DNA from: Actinomycetes bacterium
GTDB taxonomy: Bacteria; Actinomycetota; Actinomycetes; Actinomycetales; Microbacteriaceae
Direction of reading: 5' to 3'
Assembly (NCBI GenBank): GCA_030426515.1
Contig: JAUHYM010000005.1
Location: forward strand, 1-43,662
DNA length: 43,662 nt
A program made the translations under genes and the position numbers. Of this stretch, positions 8,040-15,997 are shown one piece after another. The notes under the pieces are model-generated. The model was not told the DNA's origin. It was given only the letters and a program-made list of their open reading frames with translations, and made no database searches. The first letter of the stretch is position 1. Every line of letters starts with the position of its first letter.

Positions 8040-8387
8040 GCTGATCGACTCGATGTGATGAATCGGCTCGGCCGGGCTATGGCCGACCCGACCCGCTCTC
8101 GCATCCTCCTGACCCTGCTGGCCGGCCCGAGCTATCCCGCGGTGCTGTCTCGCGATCTGGGGCTGTCCCGGTCGAACGTGTCGAACCATCTGACGTGTTT
8201 GCGTGGGTGCGGGATCGTGGTGGCCGAGCCGGAGGGCCGGCAGACCCGCTACGAGGTCGCGGACCCGCACCTGGCTCGTGCTCTGACGGCGCTGGTGGAC
8301 GTGACGCTCGCGGTCGACGAGAGCGTGCCGTGCATGGACCCCGACTGTGGCGTTGAGGGCTGCGTGGCGGGGGAGGTGCGGGCGTGA
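8028..8387 (+). CDS. cmtR: CmtR-type Cd/Pb-sensing ArsR-family repressor
   Basis: A winged-helix repressor of 119 aa. The region around the recognition helix (LSRSNVSNHLTCLRGCGIVV) closely matches Mycobacterium tuberculosis CmtR. Counting from the ATG at 8028, the cysteines fall at 57, 61 and 102, the Cd2+/Pb2+ ligand positions reported for CmtR, which also supports this start. Extra cysteines lie near the C-terminus (107, 112). It heads an operon: the ATPase gene starts with GTG inside its stop (GTGA, 8384-8387) and lspA follows. An operator-like dyad covers the start codon, so the gene should repress itself and the whole operon until Cd2+ or Pb2+ binds. Confidence 0.9.
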   Translation: MLTIADRLDVMNRLGRAMADPTRSRILLTLLAGPSYPAVLSRDLGLSRSNVSNHLTCLRGCGIVVAEPEGRQTRYEVADPHLARALTALVDVTLAVDESVPCMDPDCGVEGCVAGEVRA

Positions 8388-10291
8388 GCGCGGTCACGGG
8401 TTCGCAGGTCGAGCACGTCGACCTCGATGACGATGATGACGATGACGATGACCGGCCGTGGTATCGGAGTCCCAGCGTTCTGATCCCGATTGCCTCCGGT
8501 GTCGCGTTCGGTGCCGGTCTGGTGTGCGAGTGGACCGGCGCGGAGACCGCGGGCCTGGTGCTGTTCTGGATCGGTCTGCTGCTGGGCGCGTACACGTTCG
8601 TGCCGGGCGCGCTGCGCAAGCTGTTCACGAAGGGCAAGCTCGGCATCGGCCTGCTGATGACAATCAGCGCCACCGGCGCGGTGATCCTCGGCTATGTCGA
8701 GGAGGCCGCCGCGCTGGCGTTCCTGTACTCCATCGCGGAGGCGCTGGAAGACAAGGCGATGGACCGCGCCCGTGCCGGGTTGCGGGCGCTGTTGAAGCTC
8801 GTGCCCGACACCGCACTCGTCAAGCGCGGCGACGCCACGGCCGAGGTCGAGGCGAAGGAGCTGCGCGTCGGCGACGTGCTCGTGGTCCGGCCGGGTGAAA
8901 GGATCGCGACTGATGGCATCGTGCGCGCCGGGCGGAGCAGCCTGGACACATCCGCGATCACGGGCGAATCGATCCCCGTCGAGGTCGAACCCGGCACCGA
9001 CGTCTCGGCCGGGTCGATCAACACCACCGGCGTCCTCGAGGTCGAGGCCACCGCCGCCGGCACTGACAACTCACTGACCACCATCGTCGAGCTGGTCGAG
9101 CAGGCCCAAGCTGAGAAGGGCGACCGTGCCCGCCTGGCCGACCGGATCGCCCGCCCCCTCGTGCCCGGCGTGATGATCCTCGCCGTGCTGGTAGGCGTGC
9201 TCGGTTCGCTGCTGAGCGGCAACCCCGAGCTGTGGATCACCCGTGCCCTGGTGGTGCTGGTCGCAGCCTCGCCCTGCGCCCTCGCGATCGCCGTCCCCGT
9301 CACCGTCGTATCCGCAATTGGCGCCGCGTCGAAGTTCGGTGTGGTCGTGAAGTCCGGGGCCGCGTTCGAGCGATTCGGTGGCATCCGTCACCTCGCCGTC
9401 GACAAAACCGGCACCCTCACCCGCAACGAGCCCACCATCACGCGCGTCGTCACCACCGGCGCGACCGAGACTGAGGTTCTCGCGTGGGCGGCGAGCGTGG
9501 AAGGTCACAGCACACACCCCCTGGCCGCAGCGATCACCAACGCGGTTCCCGACGCCCAGGACGCCGCAGACGTCACTGAGACCGCCGGGCACGGCATCGT
9601 CGGCACCCTCGACGGTGCCCGTCTCGCGGTCGGGAGCCCGCGGTGGCTGGACGCCGGCACACTGGCGGTCGACGTGGAGGCGATGGAGTCCGAGGGGATG
9701 ACCGTCGTCATCGTCCACCGCAACGACCAGCCGGCTGGCGCAATCGGGGTGCGGGACGAGCTGCGGCCCGAGGTTCCCGAGGTCATCGCCACGCTGAACC
9801 GCCGCGGCATCGGCGTGACGATGCTCACCGGCGACAACGCCCGCACCGCCGCAGCGCTGGCCGCCCAGGCCGGTATCAGCGACGTGCGCGCCGAACTGCG
9901 CCCCGAGGACAAGGCCACCGCCGTCGCGGAACTGTCGAAGTCACAGCCCACGGCCATGATCGGAGACGGCATCAACGACGCCCCCGCGCTGGCGGCCGCC
10001 GATCTGGGGATCGCGATGGGAGCCAAGGGCGCGGACGCTGCGATCGAGTCCGCCGACGTCGCGTTCACCGGCCACGACCTGCGCCTCATCCCGCAGGCCC
10101 TCGCTCATGCCCGCCGCGGCCGCAGCATCATCAACCAGAACGTGGTGCTGTCCATCGCGATCATCGCGGTCCTGCTGCCGCTGGCGATTACCGGCATCCT
10201 GGGCCTTGCCGCCGTGGTGCTCGTGCACGAGGTCGCGGAGGTCATCGTCATCCTCAACGGCCTCCGCGCAGCGCGGCGCACGAAGGCATGA
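8384..10291 (+). CDS. P1B-type heavy metal transporting ATPase (Cd/Pb/Zn class)
   Basis: A protein of 635 aa. The N-terminus has no heavy-metal-associated CxxC domain. Instead it has a run of nine or so aspartates (about residues 12-22), coded by a GAT/GAC repeat. The core has TGES, SPC in the metal helix (about 297-299), DKTGTL (about 340-345), STHPLAAAI and GDGINDAP. The last helix holds HEVAE instead of the HEGG(S/T) of P1B-4 enzymes, so the metal site differs from the ATPase upstream. With CmtR as regulator, Cd2+ or Pb2+ export is likely, with Zn2+ possible. It overlaps cmtR and lspA by 4 nt on each side, which points to tight translational coupling. Confidence 0.88.
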   Translation: MSAVTGSQVEHVDLDDDDDDDDDRPWYRSPSVLIPIASGVAFGAGLVCEWTGAETAGLVLFWIGLLLGAYTFVPGALRKLFTKGKLGIGLLMTISATGAVILGYVEEAAALAFLYSIAEALEDKAMDRARAGLRALLKLVPDTALVKRGDATAEVEAKELRVGDVLVVRPGERIATDGIVRAGRSSLDTSAITGESIPVEVEPGTDVSAGSINTTGVLEVEATAAGTDNSLTTIVELVEQAQAEKGDRARLADRIARPLVPGVMILAVLVGVLGSLLSGNPELWITRALVVLVAASPCALAIAVPVTVVSAIGAASKFGVVVKSGAAFERFGGIRHLAVDKTGTLTRNEPTITRVVTTGATETEVLAWAASVEGHSTHPLAAAITNAVPDAQDAADVTETAGHGIVGTLDGARLAVGSPRWLDAGTLAVDVEAMESEGMTVVIVHRNDQPAGAIGVRDELRPEVPEVIATLNRRGIGVTMLTGDNARTAAALAAQAGISDVRAELRPEDKATAVAELSKSQPTAMIGDGINDAPALAAADLGIAMGAKGADAAIESADVAFTGHDLRLIPQALAHARRGRSIINQNVVLSIAIIAVLLPLAITGILGLAAVVLVHEVAEVIVILNGLRAARRTKA

Positions 10292-10848
10292 CCGGCCCCG
10301 TTGACGGTTCCGCTCTCACCCCGACCCGGGCGGACGCCGTGGAACTGAGCAACCGGAGTCCGGCAGCGGCACGAGGCCGGCTCGGCAGATTCCTGCTCGC
10401 GAGCGTTGTCGCAGCCGGTGCCATGCTGATCGACCAAGGCACCAAAGCCCTCGCCCTCGCCCAGCTCAGCGAACACGACCGCATCCCGCTCCTAGGTGAC
10501 TGGCTCGGCCTGCAGCTCGCGTTCAACCCCGGCACAGTGATGTCTCTCGGATCCGGTTCGACCTGGCTGCTCACCCTCATCGCGGCCGCAGCATCTGTGG
10601 TTCTGCTCATCGCCGCCACACGCGCCTGCACCGCGGGGTGGGCGGTCGCGATCGGGCTGCTGTGGGGAGGCGCGGTCGGCAACCTCCTGGACCGACTCTT
10701 CGCCCCACCCGGATTCGGCCGCGGCCACGTCACCGACTTCCTCGCCTACGGCAACCTATTCATCGGCAACCTCGCCGACGTCATCCTCGGTGTCGGCGTT
10801 GCGCTCGGGCTTCTGCTCTACCTCTCCAAGCCGAGGGCAGAAGGCTGA
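10288..10848 (+). CDS. lspA: Signal peptidase II (LspA), metal-operon copy
   Basis: A protein of 186 aa with four hydrophobic segments. It has the N-terminal DQGTK motif (about 49-53), FNPGTVMS in the middle, and both catalytic aspartates in NLLDRL (about 132-137) and NLADV (about 161-165). LspA removes signal peptides from prolipoproteins in the membrane. The first 25 or so residues are an extra polar tail. The start overlaps the ATPase stop (ATGA, 10288-10291). Extra lspA-like genes beside Pb/Cd/Zn ATPases are known; PbrC in the Cupriavidus metallidurans pbr operon has this activity. This is therefore probably a resistance gene and not the housekeeping copy. A metal-binding lipoprotein substrate is possible, but none is encoded nearby. 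Confidence 0.88.
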   Translation: MTGPVDGSALTPTRADAVELSNRSPAAARGRLGRFLLASVVAAGAMLIDQGTKALALAQLSEHDRIPLLGDWLGLQLAFNPGTVMSLGSGSTWLLTLIAAAASVVLLIAATRACTAGWAVAIGLLWGGAVGNLLDRLFAPPGFGRGHVTDFLAYGNLFIGNLADVILGVGVALGLLLYLSKPRAEG

Positions 10849-10917
10849 GTCATCAGCTCAACGAGAGCAGATCGACCTCGAAAGACATCTCGCTGCATGC
10901 TCGCGGCGGATCATCGA

Positions 10918-10969
10918 GGACATTTCGCTTGTCAACTCCCCGTCCTCCTGCTCCGCGGATGGACATCTC
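10918..10969. repeat. GGACATTTC and ATGGACATCTC words right of lspA
   Basis: GGACATTTC (10918-10926) repeats the word at 7947-7955, and ATGGACATCTC (10959-10969) is the exact inverse of 7903-7913. Similarity extends a little further: a CGCGG-type block follows each copy. The pair encloses cmtR, the ATPase and lspA (about 3 kb), as expected for relics of element ends. No transposase gene survives between 10849 and 11073. Confidence 0.5.
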
Positions 10970-11073
10970 TGAGCGGTCCCTACAAGCCGTTGCACATTTG
11001 GCGGTCCCGGGCGCGTGCACACCCTGGGTGCGGGTGCAGTCGCTTCGCCGGCTGGTCGTTCAACTACATGGGA

Positions 11074-11520
11074 TCAAGATCTCACTCGCCAAGTAAGAGA
11101 AGGGTCGGAGGATTCAGGCGCGCGGGAACCCGGGTCGTTGTCAGGCGCCCCGAACGCACGCAGAAGGGACCGCTCGACATCGCTCGTGGGCACAGGGGCC
11201 AGCGCAAGCGCCTCTTCTCGGAGCAGCTCCAGCGCGTCTTCGATGAGTTGACGATGCGTGTCGCGCCACCGGCGGATCCCTATGTCGCTCAGGAGGCCGG
11301 ACTCCGAGCTTCCCGTGTAGTCGAGCAATAGTTCCGTGTCGACTACCGACGCCAGAACACGCGCATCGACCTCAGTGGACGGTCTCAGACTCGACAGGTG
11401 AGTGACGGCCTTCGAGTCGGATGCCTCAATTCGAAATCGCTGGATCTCGCCGAACTCGGTCGTCTTGGTCTCAACATGGGTCACAACGATGGTGCGGTCA
11501 CCGATCACGACTTTTCGCAC
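11074..11520 (-). CDS. Hypothetical protein, 148 aa
   Basis: The GTG start has a good ribosome site (GAGGAGG) about 3-9 nt upstream. The product begins with a beta-rich stretch (KVVIGDRTIVVTHVETK) and continues with an acidic helical part (about 85-120, ending ELLREEALAL) and a polar tail. There is no signal peptide or membrane segment. I do not recognise the family. It lies on the minus strand downstream of a winged-helix gene, with 167 nt and a strong hairpin between them, just outside the transposition genes. It may be a transposon accessory gene or resident chromosome. Confidence 0.5.
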   Translation of the reverse strand: MRKVVIGDRTIVVTHVETKTTEFGEIQRFRIEASDSKAVTHLSSLRPSTEVDARVLASVVDTELLLDYTGSSESGLLSDIGIRRWRDTHRQLIEDALELLREEALALAPVPTSDVERSLLRAFGAPDNDPGSRAPESSDPSLTWRVRS

Positions 11521-11639
11521 AGCTCCTCCTCAAGCGGAACAATGGTCCGCGAGACAACCTGCCAGCATCGCACATTCGCGGCCCACGGAACAGTACCGGC
11601 GGCGGCCGACTCTTTACTCAGGCCGAAGGCCAGTAGAGA

Positions 11640-11677
11640 GCGTTCCCCAGGTCTGTCACGCTGCCCTGGGGGAACGC
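11640..11677 (-). terminator. Strong hairpin after the winged-helix gene
   Basis: GCGTTCCCCAGG (11640-11651) pairs with CCTGGGGGAACGC (11665-11677), twelve pairs with one bulged base and a 13-nt loop. It begins 11 nt past the stop of the minus-strand regulator gene. There is no T-run on the minus strand, so it may be a stem-only actinobacterial terminator. Confidence 0.5.
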
Positions 11678-11687
11678 GTCTCCGCGA

Positions 11688-11984
11688 TCAGCGGATGGGG
11701 TCGCCGATGTGTGCAAGCATCCGCAGCACGTCGGGCTTGGTCTTGCGGTAGAGAAGCGTCCGCTCGCCGGGCAGACCGCCCGCTCGCTCAATCACGCCGA
11801 TGCGAATCAAGCGAGAGATCAGGACGTGGATGCTGCTGCCCGCGAGACCGGTGATCGAAGCGATCTCAGGCGCTGAGAACTCATCGGTGTCGGTGCTATC
11901 GACGGCGACAACGACGGCGTGCATGTGCGAGCTGCCGTAGAGAGCCTTCGACAACTCACGATCGTCAAGCACAGTGCGCACCAT
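11688..11984 (-). CDS. Winged-helix transcriptional regulator
   Basis: About 98 aa from the start at 11984. The middle holds a helix-turn-helix (FSAPEIASITGLAGSSIHVLISRLIRIGVIERAG, about 36-69) followed by a short wing (GERTLLYR), the layout of MarR/ArsR-type small winged-helix proteins. No metal-binding cysteines are present. It is divergent from tnsA, with 98 nt between, and that gap contains a dyad (12021-12053), so it is a fair candidate for a repressor of the transposition operon. An in-frame start 30 nt upstream would add residues with no clear domain. Confidence 0.65.
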   Translation of the reverse strand: MVRTVLDDRELSKALYGSSHMHAVVVAVDSTDTDEFSAPEIASITGLAGSSIHVLISRLIRIGVIERAGGLPGERTLLYRKTKPDVLRMLAHIGDPIR

Positions 11985-12017
11985 AGGTCGAGTTTTCCAC
12001 AGCCCATCGCACACCAG

Positions 12018-12053
12018 TGAATGTCACGTTCATCATTCAAGAACATTGGACAT
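12018..12053. promoter_or_regulatory. Dyad and 13-bp repeat between regulator and tnsA
   Basis: The sequence ATGTC..GTTC (12021-12031) faces GAAC....GACAT (12041-12053), giving nested four- and five-base arms. The left arm contains TGAATGTCACGTT (12018-12030), found again exactly and in the same orientation at 19301-19313. It could be an operator for the divergent regulator or a TnsB-binding site at the left end of the element. Confidence 0.4.
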
Positions 12054-12082
12054 GGAATCCGGAATCTCGCTAGGTTGGCGAG

Positions 12083-12814
12083 GTGGGTGACACAGGATTT
12101 CGACTTCAGATTCGGACCGGGTCCGAGCGGTTCGAGGACGCTCCACTTCAGGACGTGACGTGGCGGTGGCTGCAACGGGCCATCCAGTTTCGAGAATTCA
12201 GGTACTGGAAGGGCCAGAAGCACTACCCCGGGCTGTACTGGTCATCGACCATGCGGGCGCACGTTGGATACGAATCGCGTCTTGAGCTCTGGTCGGCCCT
12301 CGGCGCTGACTTCGATCCGCACGTCTGCTTTCAGCTCTCGCAGCCGTTCGAGCTGTCCGAGGGCACAGGCACGCGGCGGCGGTACCACGTCCCGGACTAC
12401 CTCCTCAGGTACGACGATGGTCGGCTTTGTGTCGTTGACGTGAAGCCCGCCAGCAAGCTCGCGAAGCCGAAGGTTCAGGCTCAATTCGCCTGGACCCGTC
12501 GGGCGTTGAAGTCGCGCGGGTGGGAGTACCGCGTCGAGTCCGAGCCTGATGACACGTATCTGCAGAACCTGCGATTTCTTGCTGGCTACCGGCGGCGCAT
12601 ACAGTTCGACCAGGATCACGTCCACCTCGCTCATGAGCGCCTGAGCGGTCCGCTTTCTTTCGGCCAGGCTGTTGCTTCTGTGACGTCGATCTGCGGCGAT
12701 CGCGAGGAAGCTCGTGCCATCGTCCTGCACCTGCTGTGGACGCGGCACTTCAGGGCCGACCTCTCTGTACCGCTCCAGTTGACAAGCATCCTTGAGGCGA
12801 CTCGGGATGCCTGA
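12083..12814 (+). CDS. tnsA: TnsA-like transposon endonuclease
   Basis: A protein of 243 aa from a GTG. The nuclease core has the three restriction-enzyme-like sites: Glu in YESRLEL (about 60-66), Asp in HVPDYLLRYDDG (about 102-113) and the Asp-x-Lys of VVDVKPASK (about 117-125). In Tn7, TnsA cuts the 5' ends of the element while TnsB cuts the 3' ends, giving cut-and-paste transposition. The C-terminal 100 residues are helical, as expected for contact with TnsB/TnsC. It is first in the operon, and tnsB starts 8 nt before its stop. All catalytic positions are present, so the subunit looks active. Confidence 0.85.
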   Translation: MGDTGFRLQIRTGSERFEDAPLQDVTWRWLQRAIQFREFRYWKGQKHYPGLYWSSTMRAHVGYESRLELWSALGADFDPHVCFQLSQPFELSEGTGTRRRYHVPDYLLRYDDGRLCVVDVKPASKLAKPKVQAQFAWTRRALKSRGWEYRVESEPDDTYLQNLRFLAGYRRRIQFDQDHVHLAHERLSGPLSFGQAVASVTSICGDREEARAIVLHLLWTRHFRADLSVPLQLTSILEATRDA

Positions 12815-15023
12815 GCTCGCGATCGGACTTGAGCTCGTTTACTACGGCGACCGGTGTCAGATCGTCGAGATTCAGGGCGGCGCGGTAGTTCTCGTTGATT
12901 CCCGTTCGCGCGCGAGGCGGGTTCGGCTCATCGATCTCCTCAAACCCGCGGAGCATGGTGGTCTCGCGCAGCTGCCGCGCGACGGCAGCGACGACAAGGC
13001 CACTGACGAGAACGTCTTGTTCGGGGTTCAGTGGACCACCGCCACGCCGGCTGCACGCGCGGAAGCTCATCGTCTCGCAGAGCACATCCGGGAGCTCGAG
13101 ACCGGGTACCGGTCAGGGTCTTTCGAGATCGCTCGACCCGACGAACCGCGGCCACAGTACGACGTCGGGGCGACCACGATTGGGCAACGCGAGCGTTCCA
13201 AGGCCGAGGAACTCGGCAAGCACGTGCGGACCATCCAGAACTGGCGCCGCCTCTACCGCGATCTCGGCGAACCGGGCCTGCTGGATGGCCGAGCGGCGCG
13301 ACACGGCACGCTCCTGAAGAATCTGGATCCTGCGTGGCTTGATACGTGCAATTCGGTGCTCGACGACTTGGAGCCGCTCGCGAAGCGGGACAAGACAATC
13401 GTGATCGGTTGGATCGAGGATCGCGTCCAGCAACGCGAAGCTCGAGGCGACTACGGAGGGCGTGCCGTGCGCCGTCCAAGCAGGACGACGATCAACGAGG
13501 TGTTGAGAGAACTGGACCGCGGACGGGGACTGTTCACCGGCCCGACATCAACGAAGCGCTCCAGAGCGAGCGGACCGGACGGAGAGCACGGGCGGAATCG
13601 TGCGGTGCGACCGGGTGAGTATCTGCTGCTCGACACGACGAGGCTGAACCTCTTCGCCATGGACGCAACGCGTGGCTCCTGGGATCCTGTAGAGCTCACC
13701 AGCGCGCTCGACCTCGCGAACCGCACAGTGCGTGGGATCCGACTCACACCGCGGTCATCCAAATCGGTCGACGTGTCCTCGATTCTCTTCGAGGCCATGC
13801 AACCGTTCGAGCCGCCGAGCGAGTGGAGCTCCGAGGCGGTCTGGCCGTACGGCGGTATGCCGAAGCACCTCGTGGTCAACACCGAGAAGATCAAGGTCGC
13901 ACGATTCTGGACGGCTGAGGACGAGAAGATCCGTCGTGACCAGATCGCGCAGCGACGTGCGCAGGAGAAGCAGATCAAAGCGGGGGCGTTTGGCGAAGGG
14001 CTGCTCCCCGAGACGATCATTGTGGACCACGGCAAGGTTTACGTCTCGGAGCACCTCACGAACTTCTGCGCGAGGAACGGTATCTCGATCCAGCCAGCGC
14101 GCTTGGGAATGGGTGTGGACAAGGCTCAGAAGGAGCGATGGTACGGAACGTTCGAGTCACTCATCCAGGAGCTGCCGGGATACAAAGGCAGGTCGGTCGC
14201 AGGCCGAGGGCGCCGCCCCGAAAGCGAAGTCGTCTACACCATCCAGCAGCTAGAGCAGATCTTGCGGGAGTGGATCGCGACGGTCTACCACCACGCGCCG
14301 CACTCCGAGCTATTCGATCCACACCTGCCGGGCGTGTTCATGACGCCGCTACAGGCGTACGAACGCGGTGTCGCGATGTCCGGACGGTTGCGTGTGCCGT
14401 TCGACCGCAACCTGCTGATCGAGATGCTCCCCATCGAGTTGCGCCATTTCAATCACTACGGCGTCGAGATCAATGGACTCACGTACACGGGCCCGATCGT
14501 GGCGAAGTATCGAAACCGTTCTCGGCTGATCTCGTCTGGGAGCCGCGGCTGGCCGTTCCACTTCAACCCCGACGACATGACTCGGATCTACTTCCACGAC
14601 CCCGACGACCGGCAGTGGCACACGCTGCTATGGAACCGTGCCGCCGAGCTGAACATGCCCTTCGGCCTCGATGCTCTGGAATACGCCAAGTCGATCGCTG
14701 AGACACGCGCCGGCAAGAAGGACGTGGAGCGCGCACTCGTTGATCTGCTCCGAAGGCTCGGCATTGCCCGCGGGGACAACCCGCGGGAGAAGCTCATTGC
14801 AGCGCGGGCGGTGGCTCAAGCCCCGGATCCGCGTCTACCGCTGGACCAGCCGACGTCCCTGTCGACCGTGAGGCGTCTGCTGGACGCTCACAATGCCGCC
14901 AACGACCCACCGCTCACCGGAGAGAGCCCCACGCAAGAGATGGAGGCGGCGCCCACCGGGACACACAAGCCGCCTCTGACCCCGCGGGAGGACTTCTATG
15001 ACGATGATCTGGCGGACCTGTGA
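12807..15023 (+). CDS. tnsB: TnsB-like DDE transposase (Mu/integrase core)
   Basis: About 738 aa from the ATG at 12807; an in-frame TTG at 12792 lies deeper in tnsA. Order of parts: an N-terminal small beta domain, a helix-turn-helix region (about 120-230, including LGKHVRTIQNWRRLYRDLG), the rve catalytic core with Asp in YLLLDTTRL (about 275), Asp in IIVDHGKVY (about 406) and Glu in QKERWYGTFESL (about 441), then the C-terminal Mu-type beta-barrel. TnsB/TniA binds the element ends and joins them to the target. The length is normal and the DDE triad complete. The stop overlaps the GTG of tnsC (GTGA, 15020-15023). Confidence 0.9.
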   Translation: MPELAIGLELVYYGDRCQIVEIQGGAVVLVDSRSRARRVRLIDLLKPAEHGGLAQLPRDGSDDKATDENVLFGVQWTTATPAARAEAHRLAEHIRELETGYRSGSFEIARPDEPRPQYDVGATTIGQRERSKAEELGKHVRTIQNWRRLYRDLGEPGLLDGRAARHGTLLKNLDPAWLDTCNSVLDDLEPLAKRDKTIVIGWIEDRVQQREARGDYGGRAVRRPSRTTINEVLRELDRGRGLFTGPTSTKRSRASGPDGEHGRNRAVRPGEYLLLDTTRLNLFAMDATRGSWDPVELTSALDLANRTVRGIRLTPRSSKSVDVSSILFEAMQPFEPPSEWSSEAVWPYGGMPKHLVVNTEKIKVARFWTAEDEKIRRDQIAQRRAQEKQIKAGAFGEGLLPETIIVDHGKVYVSEHLTNFCARNGISIQPARLGMGVDKAQKERWYGTFESLIQELPGYKGRSVAGRGRRPESEVVYTIQQLEQILREWIATVYHHAPHSELFDPHLPGVFMTPLQAYERGVAMSGRLRVPFDRNLLIEMLPIELRHFNHYGVEINGLTYTGPIVAKYRNRSRLISSGSRGWPFHFNPDDMTRIYFHDPDDRQWHTLLWNRAAELNMPFGLDALEYAKSIAETRAGKKDVERALVDLLRRLGIARGDNPREKLIAARAVAQAPDPRLPLDQPTSLSTVRRLLDAHNAANDPPLTGESPTQEMEAAPTGTHKPPLTPREDFYDDDLADL

Positions 15024-15997
15024 ATCCCGAGCTGGAACGGAAGGAGCGACTGTCGAAGTACGAGGGGTGGCGCGACTTCGCTGAGGGTGAGCCGGATCCC
15101 GAGCCGGATCTGCTCACCAAGAAGCAGATCCGTGCGCTGGGCGACGCGGCGCGCTTTGAGTACAACCGCGCGCGGGGCAGCTATCACGGGAACATCCTCG
15201 TCCGCACCCGTGAGGTCGATATCGCGATGGAGCATCTCGCCGATCAAGTGGAAAGCGCGATGCAGGGACCAGACCGCGTCAAGGGTGCGTCGGCCATCGA
15301 TGCGGCACCGTCAGTTGGCAAGAGCACGATCCTCACCCGATTCGGCCGCGAGTTCCACCGAAGCCAGATCGCTCGGTATGGGAGGTACCTCGACGATGGG
15401 GATACCCTCCACATCCCGGTATGCCACATCGGGTTCACCGGGAAGATGACCACGAAAGGTCTCAACGGCAAGATCTTCGACTTCTACAACCACCCGAGCG
15501 TGCACGACCGGAAGCGGCGTCCGGCGACGGATGACGGTCTCGCCGCCGAGGCGGCCGATGCGGCGGTGCGACACGGAACCCGCTTGTTCGTCGTCGATGA
15601 CGTGCACTTCCTGAAGCCCCTCACGAAAGACGGTGGTGAGGTTGCAAACCAGCTGAAGTGGATTGCGAACGAATACCCCGTCACCTTCGTGTACGCGGGA
15701 GTCAACCTCAACGACAAAGGCATCCTCGAGGAAGGGAGCATCCTCGAGACCGCGCAGACAGCACGCCGTTGGACGCTGATACCGCTCAACCCATTCACGA
15801 TTTTCGACCCAGTCCGTGAGCGTGAGTGGGAGCAGCTGATCAGGTCAATCGAGCGCCGCGTCGTACTGGCCGAGGCATACCAGGGGATGCTGTTGAGCAT
15901 CTCCGACTACCTCTTCGCGCGCAGCACCGGGTACATCGGCTCTCTCATGACGTTGATCACACGCGGGATAACGAAGAGCGATCCGAACCGGGGCTGA
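15020..15997 (+). CDS. tnsC: TnsC/TniB-like AAA+ ATPase, reading frame shifted near the 3' end
   Basis: A protein of 325 aa with Walker A (AAPSVGKST, about 96-104) and Walker B (LFVVDDVHF, about 188-196). The arginine-containing sensor regions follow. TnsC/TniB polymerises on target DNA and passes the target choice of TniQ to the transposase. The start GTG overlaps the tnsB stop. The frame ends in an unusual short tail after TLITRG (ITKSDPNRG). In the +1 frame, codons from 15972 to 16130 continue with a helical sequence typical of this family's C-terminus. One extra base near 15968-15975 explains the break. The AAA core is intact; the lost part is the C-terminal 50 or so residues. Confidence 0.85.
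   Translation: MNPELERKERLSKYEGWRDFAEGEPDPEPDLLTKKQIRALGDAARFEYNRARGSYHGNILVRTREVDIAMEHLADQVESAMQGPDRVKGASAIDAAPSVGKSTILTRFGREFHRSQIARYGRYLDDGDTLHIPVCHIGFTGKMTTKGLNGKIFDFYNHPSVHDRKRRPATDDGLAAEAADAAVRHGTRLFVVDDVHFLKPLTKDGGEVANQLKWIANEYPVTFVYAGVNLNDKGILEEGSILETAQTARRWTLIPLNPFTIFDPVREREWEQLIRSIERRVVLAEAYQGMLLSISDYLFARSTGYIGSLMTLITRGITKSDPNRG

Noticed and set aside
10982-11096. Possible transposase remnant (frame ending QLHGIKISLAK)
   Set aside because: Only weakly like an IS transposase tail and not supported by motifs; left as unexplained sequence between lspA and 11074.
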